This document shows positions 1-5,686 of a DNA stretch of 20,757 nucleotides, one piece after another. The notes under the pieces were generated by a model. It was not told the DNA's origin. It ran no database searches and saw nothing but the letters and a program-made list of their open reading frames with translations. Each line of letters starts with the position of its first letter. Positions within the stretch are counted from its first letter, which is position 1. Made by a program: the position numbers and the translations under genes. This DNA comes from Dinoroseobacter sp042096155 (GTDB lineage Bacteria > Pseudomonadota > Alphaproteobacteria > Rhodobacterales > Rhodobacteraceae), in assembly GCA_042096155.1 (NCBI GenBank), contig JBELMC010000051.1, positions 1 through 20,757 on the forward strand, read 5' to 3'.

Positions 1-47
1 ATCGAAAGTTTCCTTGGCCGCAGCTGGGACCAGCGAGCGCGCGTCCT

Positions 48-487
48 GACGGCGCCACAACCAAGCACGCCGTCAGAGCAGCCATCCAGCGATCGACCGA
101 CTGGCAAGCGGTGGCCCAGCGATCTGCCGAAGAGCGCAAGCCTCAGCCGCAGCGCTGAGCTGGGCGCTTGGGGTCCAACCCAAGGGCGGTGGCGAAGTGG
201 CATAAGCGTCAGACGGTCAAGGATCAGCGGACCGGACCTATAGAGCTACGTTCAACCATTCTCAGCGCAGAATTGGACGCGATGGTGGTTGCTTTCCGAC
301 GGCATACCTTTTGTCCTCAGCCAGAACTATGGAAGGCAAGCGCCATCTCGTTGTCGCCATGAACCGGACCCGCAAATTTGCGGTGTCCCAGCTGGTCGAC
401 ACAGCCTATCGGAAGATGTGGGGGTTCCTTGAACATTTGCTGGACGCTGTGTGCGACAAAATCCATACCAGCCTCACCGACAATCAT
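48..487 (+). pseudogene. IS481-family transposase relic (degenerate)
   Basis: Broken transposase reading frame. In one frame, 48-303 gives a start resembling IS481 N-termini (ATTKHAVRAAIQRS), an in-frame TGA at 156-158, then NPRAVAKWHKRQTVKDQRTG followed by AMVVAFRRHT. In a second frame from about 323 it continues with MEGKRHLVVAMNRTRKFAV and ends at KIHTSLTDN (to about 484), the segment that in intact members carries the core catalytic Asp. The stretch normally lying between AFRRHT and the EGK segment (roughly 60 codons, from recalled family architecture) is missing, and the reading frame shifts at the joint near 303-325. The catalytic C-terminal half is also absent. No terminal inverted repeats were recognised. 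The family assignment is by remembered motif similarity, not a search. The element is certainly non-functional. Confidence 0.72.
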
Positions 488-667
488 TGCCCGACCGGCG
501 GTTTGGCTCAGCTCAATCTGCCGAAAGGAGACATCGGCAGGGAACGCGCGCTCATCACCAACCACCAGACCATCAAACAAGCTGCCCAGTGCCGCCTCAT
601 TGCCTGGGCTCACGGTGCTGCGTCTGAAAAAGTCGCCTCCCTCCTCTGCATTCACGAAGGACCGCGC
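488..667. other. Unassigned stretch between the IS relic and the lytic transglycosylase gene
   Basis: Frames are open on both strands, but none has a recognisable domain, convincing ribosome binding site or obvious homologue. It may be remnant mobile-element sequence, since it abuts the IS481 relic. No terminator for the leftward transglycosylase gene was recognised here. Confidence 0.4.
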
Positions 668-1516
668 TCAGGTGGCCGCCAGCGACGCAAACACGCAGCC
701 GTCCGTTGGCAACTCAGGCGCGGTCAGACAAAGGCTTTTGGCGATGCGCCAAGCGGCAATTACCTTAGGCACATAGGCACGGGTTTCTGGGTAATCGGGG
801 ACACCGCCTGCCTGCTTTACAGCCGTCTCGCCCGCATTATAGCCCGCAAGCGCCAAAATCGGATCACCGCCGAACGCGTTCAACAGCCAGCTGAGATAGG
901 CCGCTCCGCCGGTGATATTCTGAACCGGATCCAGCGCGTCTTTGACATCGAATCGCTCAGCCGTTGCTGGAATCAATTGCATCAACCCCTGGGCCCCTGC
1001 CCTGCTGATGGCTGTCGCGCGGCCCGTTGATTCAACCCAGATCACAGCCAAAACCAGGGCTGGCGATACCTCTGTTGCAACACTGGCAGCCATGATGGTC
1101 CGACCGTAGGTGCGGGCGATATTTTCCAAGTTGGACAGCGACGGCGCAGGAAGGTCCAGCGCCCGTGCTGCGTCGGCAGCCAACCCAAGCCGGGCGGGCG
1201 ATTTGGTGTCAATTTCAGGTGTAATCATGGCCCAAAATTCCGAAATCTTGGGATCAATCTGTCCTGCAGGCAACTGCGTAAGCGGCACCGAAGGCGGCTC
1301 AATCTGCTCGTCAATCGGCCTTGCCGCAGGCCCAATCTGTATCGTGATCCGTCGTGTTTCGCCGGCCGCTGGCGGTGCCACACGTTTAAAGGTAAAATCT
1401 TCGGCCAGCTGCGGGGATTGCGCCAGAACCGGCGTGACGGCCAAAACCGCGATGATCATTGTGTGATGAAGAGACATGCGCCAGCTCGGAGAAGACCTTA
1501 TCACCTTAGCATGCAT
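668..1516 (-). CDS. Secreted lytic transglycosylase (SLT domain)
   Basis: Predicted periplasmic murein lytic transglycosylase of 282 aa, which cleaves the MurNAc-GlcNAc bond of peptidoglycan. A hydrophobic signal segment covers about residues 18-32, ending near VLAQ. A linker of about 100 residues follows, then an SLT domain at about 140-265. The expected motifs are present: IWVES with the catalytic Glu at 162, GLMQLIP (177-183), a GGAAYL segment (203-208) and GYNAGE (225-230). A second Met at residue 14 (start at 1477) would also leave an intact signal peptide, and neither start has a strong ribosome binding site. The gene is leftward, facing away from the Tad locus. Such enzymes can open the cell wall for envelope machines, so a role in pilus insertion is possible, but that is inference from proximity. 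The C-terminal tail holds two cysteines (263, 274) that could form a disulphide. Confidence 0.9.
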   Translation of the reverse strand: MHAKVIRSSPSWRMSLHHTMIIAVLAVTPVLAQSPQLAEDFTFKRVAPPAAGETRRITIQIGPAARPIDEQIEPPSVPLTQLPAGQIDPKISEFWAMITPEIDTKSPARLGLAADAARALDLPAPSLSNLENIARTYGRTIMAASVATEVSPALVLAVIWVESTGRATAISRAGAQGLMQLIPATAERFDVKDALDPVQNITGGAAYLSWLLNAFGGDPILALAGYNAGETAVKQAGGVPDYPETRAYVPKVIAAWRIAKSLCLTAPELPTDGCVFASLAAT

Positions 1517-1569
1517 TTTTTGACTTTGCAGGGAAGAGGTCTTGGTCCCGCCACAGTGTTTACTGCTAC

Positions 1570-1598
1570 AAAAATTTAACGCGTCCCCTAAGTGTCAA
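1570..1598 (-). promoter_or_regulatory. Candidate sigma70 promoter for the lytic transglycosylase gene
   Basis: Read leftward, a perfect TTGACA -35 box lies at 1598-1593, followed by an AT-rich zone with weak -10 candidates (TAAATT at 14-nt spacing, ATTTTT at 17-nt spacing). It sits in an AT-rich stretch about 55-80 bp upstream of the transglycosylase start. The -10 is poor, so this is tentative. Confidence 0.35.
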
Positions 1599-1625
1599 AT
1601 TAAAAATATTTATAACAACAACAAA

Positions 1626-1647
1626 AATTAAAAAACGCTCCCGCGTT
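1626..1647 (-). terminator. Rho-independent terminator of the small leftward gene
   Basis: Read leftward, the sequence is AACGC-GGGA-GCGTT followed by a T-rich run (TTTTAATTT). This is a 5-bp stem (1634-1647) with a GGGA tetraloop and a U tract. The stem starts inside the TAA stop (1648-1646) of the leftward frame ending at 1646. There is no T tract in the rightward direction, so it acts leftward only. It argues that a real leftward transcript ends here. Confidence 0.7.
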
Positions 1648-1852
1648 ACTGCGTCTGCGGCCCAAAGGCACCGCTATCCAAGACCACCTCTTGTTGATGC
1701 TGTTGCAGATGTGGAACCTGACGACCCGGTTCAATGGCCAACGACGGACCAATAACGGGATCACTGATTCCATCGCAACGGCCAAAAACCATTTCGTTAA
1801 GATCTTGGTAACACCTCAATCCTTTCACATTTCCGCCCAATTTCGCCGCCAT
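1646..1852 (-). CDS. Small hypothetical protein divergent from flp
   Basis: A 68-aa frame starting MAAKLGGNVKGL and ending GAFGPQTQ. It is not recognised and no function is assigned. It looks soluble, with two cysteines (14, 26), a Gly/Pro-containing middle and a Gln/His-rich segment (about residues 50-55); there is no membrane helix or signal peptide. Support for a real gene is its ordinary amino-acid make-up, a terminator that overlaps its stop codon, and its divergent placement from the pilin gene. The ribosome binding site is weak (GGA about 10 nt upstream). The same frame is open to an ATG at 1936 (96 aa), but that extension is Cys/Arg-rich and would overlap the flp leader, so the shorter start is preferred. 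It could instead be the 3' remnant of a longer gene. Confidence 0.45.
   Translation of the reverse strand: MAAKLGGNVKGLRCYQDLNEMVFGRCDGISDPVIGPSLAIEPGRQVPHLQQHQQEVVLDSGAFGPQTQ
1797..1811 (+). promoter_or_regulatory. CtrA-like site upstream of flp (imperfect)
   Basis: The sequence TTAA-N7-GTAA matches seven of the eight fixed bases of the alphaproteobacterial CtrA box TTAA-N7-TTAA. It is 143 bp before the flp start and lies within the coding frame of the small leftward gene. CtrA controls pilin genes in Caulobacter, so a site here is plausible, but a 7/8 match to so short a motif can arise by chance. Confidence 0.25.
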
Positions 1853-1953
1853 AAAGAGCTTGTCCAAGGCGAGACAGGGTCTGGTGCAAGATGGCCGGGC
1901 GCAGTCGCTGAAGCGTAAGACGAATGATGAACACATATCCTAGAAGGACTAGA

Positions 1954-2166
1954 ATGATGAAACTTTCTGAGCTTGCACAAAACTTTCTCAAAGACGAATC
2001 GGGCGCTGTAACTGTTGACTGGGTCGTGTTGACCGCAGCCATCGTTGGCTTGGGCGTTGCCGTATACGGCGTCGTGTCGGGCGGCATTGCGGATCTGTCG
2101 GGTGACATTGATACTCAGCTGAGAACAAATCAGGTCAGCACAACCTTCACGGCTGCTGGCAGCTAA
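1954..2166 (+). CDS. flp: Flp-type (type IVb) prepilin
   Basis: Major pilin subunit of the Tad pilus, 70 aa. A short charged leader (MMKLSELAQNFLKDESG) precedes the cleavage site, followed by AVTVDWVVLTAAIVGLG, the hydrophobic helix that packs in the pilus core, and a small polar C-terminus. The predicted cut by TadV falls after Gly17. Canonical Flp pilins have Glu-Tyr at mature positions 5-6; this one has Asp-Trp. The start is set by AAGGA at 1944-1948, 5 nt before ATG 1954; ATG 1957 is 8 nt away and also possible. An in-frame ATG at 1924 would add an Arg-rich leader upstream of the ribosome binding site and is rejected. It is the first gene of the Tad locus and is followed by a strong hairpin. 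Confidence 0.92.
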   Translation: MMKLSELAQNFLKDESGAVTVDWVVLTAAIVGLGVAVYGVVSGGIADLSGDIDTQLRTNQVSTTFTAAGS

Positions 2167-2222
2167 ACCGCCGCAACGCGAATTTGGCACACATAATTTT
2201 TGGGTGCTACCGTATGGTGAAG

Positions 2223-2251
2223 GCCGTGCCCCCTTGGGGGTACGGCTTTTG
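2223..2251 (+). terminator. Strong hairpin terminator/attenuator after flp
   Basis: A GC-rich inverted repeat, GCCGT-G-CCCC ... GGGG-T-ACGGC, with a very short loop is followed directly by TTTT. It lies about 55 bp after the flp stop and before rcpC. This fits a partial terminator that allows abundant flp mRNA with lower read-through into the machinery genes, as described for other Tad loci. Confidence 0.8.
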
Positions 2252-2394
2252 GCTTGAGAAAAAACAATATTTTACCACATTCTCGCCCTGAACCTGCCCC
2301 GGGCTTGGATTATCCTGATCATTGGGTTAGATTTGACGAGTTGTTCGCGCGTATCAGCCTTGTCAACGGCACCACCATATCAAGGGCACCCATT

Positions 2395-3231
2395 ATGCGG
2401 ATCGTATTTGGATTGATATTGATTTTGGGCGTCGCCTTGGCGGGGGGCGCCATGTTTATGGCCAAGGAGCGGATCGGACAATATCAATCGGTGCTCGCGA
2501 TGCAAGCTGCCGCCCTGGACAATCAAGTTGAGGTCACCCAAGTCTTTGTCGCCAATCGGCAAATCCGGTATGGTGAACCCCTGAGACGATCAGATGTGCG
2601 CCCGATTGCTTGGCCTGCCGGGGTGCTGCCAAATGGCGCTTTCACTGACCTCAAAGCATTATTTTCTGATGATCCTGATGAGCTGCGCCATGTGCTACGT
2701 ATTATCGAGCGTGATGAACCCATCCTGGCGGTCAAGGTGACTCAGCCAGGTCAAGAGGCTGGTGTCGCAGCTCGACTGAGCAAAGGCATGCGCGCCTTTG
2801 CAATTACCACCGACGTGGCATCTGGCGTGTCGGGGTTTCTCAGCCCGGGCGACCGCGTCGATGTTTATTGGACCGGCAGCGGCGCGGACAGTGCGGTCAC
2901 GCGGTTGATCCAGGCGAATATCCATTTGATTGCGATTGATCAGAACGATGACGAAGACAATGGTCGCCCGATGATTGCGCGAACCGTCACGGTCGAAGTG
3001 TTGCCTGAGCAAGTCGCGTTGTTGGCACAGGCACAAGCCACGGGGCGTTTGACTTTGGCTCTTGTCGGTGTGGGTGATGATACGATCGCATCGGAGATTG
3101 AAGTCGATCGAAACGCAATCCTTGGCATTGACGCGGCAGAGGTTGCCCCAGTGGCCGCGCCTGAGGTATGTGTGATCCGGACCCGAAAAGGCGCAGAAGT
3201 TGTGAATATTCCGATCCCTTGCCGCGACTGA
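2395..3231 (+). CDS. rcpC: Tad pilus assembly protein RcpC/CpaB
   Basis: 278-aa envelope protein of the Tad secretion channel. An N-terminal membrane anchor (about residues 4-22) is followed by a SAF-type domain (about 46-115, with VFVANRQIRYGEPL and DVRPIAWP) and then an RcpC domain (about 125-245, with GMRAFAI and PGDRVDVYWT). The family modulates or stabilises the RcpA secretin. The ATG at 2395 is chosen because the membrane helix follows at once, as in homologues, and AAGGG lies about 10 nt upstream. The frame is open upstream to a TTG at 2254, giving 47 extra residues that do not look like the family. Two cysteines near the C-terminus (IRTRKG flanked by CV and PCRD) could form a disulphide. 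Confidence 0.9.
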   Translation: MRIVFGLILILGVALAGGAMFMAKERIGQYQSVLAMQAAALDNQVEVTQVFVANRQIRYGEPLRRSDVRPIAWPAGVLPNGAFTDLKALFSDDPDELRHVLRIIERDEPILAVKVTQPGQEAGVAARLSKGMRAFAITTDVASGVSGFLSPGDRVDVYWTGSGADSAVTRLIQANIHLIAIDQNDDEDNGRPMIARTVTVEVLPEQVALLAQAQATGRLTLALVGVGDDTIASEIEVDRNAILGIDAAEVAPVAAPEVCVIRTRKGAEVVNIPIPCRD

Positions 3232-3249
3232 CGGCAAACGTCGCTCCGA

Positions 3250-3290
3250 TTCAATTGCGCGACAATCTGTTAATTTGCGTTCAATTGCGC
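3250..3290 (+). repeat. Pair of direct repeats TTCAATTGCGC
   Basis: Identical 11-bp copies at 3250-3260 and 3280-3290, exactly 30 bp apart, in the rcpC-rcpA gap. Both copies contain the palindrome CAATTG. The spacing is close to three helical turns, which would place them on the same DNA face, consistent with a regulator-binding site upstream of rcpA. No regulator is identified. Confidence 0.6.
3270..3284 (+). promoter_or_regulatory. CtrA-like site upstream of rcpA (imperfect)
   Basis: TTAA-N7-TCAA, seven of the eight fixed bases of TTAA-N7-TTAA, lies 109 bp before the rcpA start and overlaps the second direct repeat. Together with the CtrA-like sequence before flp it makes cell-cycle control a testable idea, no more. 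Confidence 0.25.
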
Positions 3291-3392
3291 CGCATAACGT
3301 GATGTTTCTTGCATAAAATCAACAAATCGGGCAAGCTACAAAAAAGGCGATGACAGCCTGTGCAAATGAGTGATCACCAGAGGCAGGATCAC

Positions 3393-4802
3393 ATGAGGTT
3401 AAGAACACTCTTTTCAGCAGGGCTGGTTGGCTTGTGCCTGACAATTGGGTCTGGAATATCGCCTTGCGGCGCCAACAACTTGCGGGTGATGCGCGGTGAA
3501 ACCGCGTCGGTTTTGCGGGTTCCCATAAACCGCGCCGTGGTTGTGGAAAGCGATACTATTTTTGCAGAGCTTTCGGTTGCCAATCCCGGCATCGCTGACA
3601 TCGCGACTTTGTCAGACCGCACGATTTATGTGTTGGGTAAAGCCCCGGGGCGCACGACCATGACGCTTCTTGGACCAGACGGCAGACTGATCACCAATGT
3701 CGAAATCCAGGTTTCGCCAGATATCGGCGAGTTCAAAGAACGCCTGCGCCAGATCATGCCGGACGAAAATATCGAAGTGCGCACCGCAAATGACGGCATT
3801 GTTTTGTCTGGTATTGTGTCCAACATTATTGCACTCGAACGCGCATTGGAACTGGCGCAGCGCTATGCGCCCAACGGGGTGTCAAACCTGATGAGCGTCG
3901 GCGGCACGCAACAGGTCATGCTGAAAGTGCGTTTCGCAGAAATGGAGCGTTCGGTCGCCAAAACGCTATCAGCCAGTCTTGGGGTGCGCTCGGGCGATGT
4001 GCTGGCGGGTAGCATTGGATCAGCCTCGACCACTGGGCTTGCTGCACTTGGGAATGCTCAGGACTTGGGCGGCACGATCGCAAATTCGCGCACTGGGGCC
4101 TTCAACTTAGGCTTGGGCAACTCAGCCGTACAGGTCGGTATTCTGATTGAAGCACTTGAGGCCAAAGGCGTCGCCCGAACATTGGCCGAACCCAATCTAA
4201 CCGCCTTAAGCGGCAAAGCCGCTAGCTTTCTTGCAGGCGGCGAGTTCCCAATCCCTGTCTCCGATGGTAAAGGGGGCGTCACCATTGATTATAAGCCGAT
4301 TGGCGTTGACATGACCTTCACGCCGTTGGTGTTGGATGACAATGTCATTAACTTACAACTGACCGCTGCCGTCAGGGCCGTGGCGTCAAGTTCGACAACC
4401 AACGATGGCTTGCCGATCTATACCTTCTCGAGTCGGGAAACCAGCACAACCGTTGAAATGCGCGATGGTCAAAGTTTTGCGATCGCAGGGCTGTTGCAAG
4501 ATGACTTTCGCAACGCTCAAAGCGCTGTGCCTTGGCTTGGCGATGTGCCCGTTTTGGGGGCATTGTTCCGCAGTTCGAACTATAGCCGCTCGCAAAGCGA
4601 ACTGGTGATCATTGTGACACCGCATCTTGTGACGCCGAACACAGGCGAGGCCCTTGCTTTACCCACAGACCGGATCAAACCGCCCTCGGAGGAAGATTTT
4701 TTTCTCAACGGCCGCATGATCGAGAACGCGCCAACCCAAGGGGCGGCTGGCGAAGTGGCGCGGCAGGATTTTGCATCGCCCTACGGCTACGTATTGGAGT
4801 GA
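3393..4802 (+). CDS. rcpA: Tad pilus outer-membrane secretin RcpA/CpaC
   Basis: 469-aa secretin that forms the outer-membrane pore for the Flp pilus. A signal peptide covers about residues 1-27. A pilus-type N-terminal domain spans about 30-107 (VVVESDTIFAELSVANPGIA is typical), a BON-like domain about 110-170, and the secretin domain about 174-412, with AEPNLTALSG (265-274), GGEFPIPV (282-289) and the closing SELVIIVTPHLV segment (402-413). The C-terminal tail of about 55 residues is polar. The start at 3393 has AGGA 5 nt upstream and begins directly with the signal peptide; an in-frame GTG at 3360 is rejected. The gene is preceded by a 161-bp gap with repeats and may have its own promoter. 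OmpA follows 4 nt after the stop. Confidence 0.95.
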   Translation: MRLRTLFSAGLVGLCLTIGSGISPCGANNLRVMRGETASVLRVPINRAVVVESDTIFAELSVANPGIADIATLSDRTIYVLGKAPGRTTMTLLGPDGRLITNVEIQVSPDIGEFKERLRQIMPDENIEVRTANDGIVLSGIVSNIIALERALELAQRYAPNGVSNLMSVGGTQQVMLKVRFAEMERSVAKTLSASLGVRSGDVLAGSIGSASTTGLAALGNAQDLGGTIANSRTGAFNLGLGNSAVQVGILIEALEAKGVARTLAEPNLTALSGKAASFLAGGEFPIPVSDGKGGVTIDYKPIGVDMTFTPLVLDDNVINLQLTAAVRAVASSSTTNDGLPIYTFSSRETSTTVEMRDGQSFAIAGLLQDDFRNAQSAVPWLGDVPVLGALFRSSNYSRSQSELVIIVTPHLVTPNTGEALALPTDRIKPPSEEDFFLNGRMIENAPTQGAAGEVARQDFASPYGYVLE

Positions 4803-4806
4803 TCTT

Positions 4807-5463
4807 ATGGCCCAATTTGGATATTCTGTATTGATCGGCGTAATGTCTTTGGGGGTTTTGATCGGCTGCGAGACGCAACAAGAATTGGGCAGCTCGATTG
4901 ATGAGGGTGGCTTTGGTACCCCGACTCTCAACAATGTCGGCGTACATAATGGCGATATCCAGATCCGGATCGATTTGGCGCACCGTTTCGCCAATGAAGT
5001 CGACAGCACCGTGACCTTCCCATTCAATTCCGCACGCCTGACCCCCCAGGCGCAACGCGTTCTGAACGTCCAGGCGGATTGGATCAAACAGTTCCCCGAA
5101 GTGACATTTCGTGTTTTTGGCCATACCGACGCCGTCGGATCAGACCGATATAATCAACGGCTCGGCAAACGTCGCGCCAATGCTGTTGTGGCCTATCTGT
5201 CCCGCCGCGGAGTGAGCCGAGCCCGGCTTGAAGCAGTGGTGAGTTTCGGCGAAACTCAGCCGATCATTCCAACGCAAGACCGCGAGCAGCGCAATCGCCG
5301 CACGGTCACCGAGGTCTCCGGCTTTCTGTCGGACGATCCAATACTGCTGAATGGAAAATATGCCAGTTTGATCGCCGGTCAATACACGGGCGGGAGCGGT
5401 GCCCAAGCCGGTGGCGGATCTTCATTCGGCTCAGCCCTTGGGATGGTGGCCCCCTCACAGTGA
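4807..5463 (+). CDS. OmpA-family lipoprotein of the Tad locus
   Basis: 218-aa predicted lipoprotein. The signal peptide ends in the lipobox LIGC (Cys21). The OmpA peptidoglycan-binding domain covers about residues 68-170, including FPFNSARLTPQAQ (71-83), the core GHTDAVGSDRYNQRLGKRRA (105-124) and NRRTVTEV (163-170). The last 25 or so residues are Gly/Ser-rich. It probably tethers the secretin complex to peptidoglycan and may take the place of RcpB-type accessory proteins, which are absent here. The start at 4807 has GGAG 7 nt upstream and lies 4 nt after the rcpA stop, so the pair is likely co-transcribed. A start at 4771 inside rcpA would spoil the signal peptide. Confidence 0.9.
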   Translation: MAQFGYSVLIGVMSLGVLIGCETQQELGSSIDEGGFGTPTLNNVGVHNGDIQIRIDLAHRFANEVDSTVTFPFNSARLTPQAQRVLNVQADWIKQFPEVTFRVFGHTDAVGSDRYNQRLGKRRANAVVAYLSRRGVSRARLEAVVSFGETQPIIPTQDREQRNRRTVTEVSGFLSDDPILLNGKYASLIAGQYTGGSGAQAGGGSSFGSALGMVAPSQ

Positions 5464-5498
5464 TCTGAGGGGCGATCTGCCGTTTCGTCATTCTCACT

Positions 5499-5522
5499 AT
5501 TTTTGGCCTTATTTTTGGCCTT
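5499..5522. repeat. Tandem 12-bp duplication
   Basis: ATTTTTGGCCTT occurs twice back to back (5499-5510 and 5511-5522) in the ompA-tadZ gap. It looks like a slippage duplication. Each copy has a T run after GC-poor sequence but no stem, so it is not a terminator. Confidence 0.85.
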
Positions 5523-5568
5523 GTCGCAGTGTTTCATTTATTCTGCCGCATTGCTGCCAAGTTTGAAG

Positions 5569-5616
5569 CCCAGATTGTTTCCCAACTGGGGGGAATGGTG
5601 TCTAGATCGTCCCCCC
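5569..5616 (+). promoter_or_regulatory. Possible alternative hairpins in the tadZ leader
   Basis: GGGGGGA (5588-5594) can pair with TCCCCCC (5610-5616) around a 15-nt loop. CCCAG (5569-5573) can instead pair with CTGGG (5586-5590). The two helices share bases 5588-5590 and exclude each other. No T tract follows, so if functional this would act on RNA stability or translation. The 154-223 bp gap is the largest within the rightward locus after rcpA. Confidence 0.35.
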
Positions 5617-5686
5617 GTTGAAAGGTCGAATGCCGACAAGAAGCAGCGACCTGAGCAGAGACATTTGGGGTAGAGGGCACATCAAG

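Noticed and set aside
311..1030. Rightward open frame of 239 codons across the left region
   Set aside because: Its first part is the IS481 relic and the rest is antisense to the lytic transglycosylase, whose catalytic motifs are intact. It is not a single gene.
2254..2394. TTG-started 47-codon N-terminal extension of rcpC
   Set aside because: The extension overlaps the end of the flp terminator, has no ribosome binding site, and would put a long polar segment before the membrane anchor; ATG 2395 fits the family.
2695..3237. Leftward 180-codon open frame
   Set aside because: Antisense to rcpC, no domain, His/Arg/Asn-rich composition typical of a shadow frame.
5499..5522. T-rich tandem repeat as a terminator after ompA
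   Set aside because: T runs are present but no stem precedes them.
5630..5686. Upstream ATG for TadZ
   Set aside because: Possible, but the added 19 residues do not resemble the family start; noted as an alternative rather than chosen.
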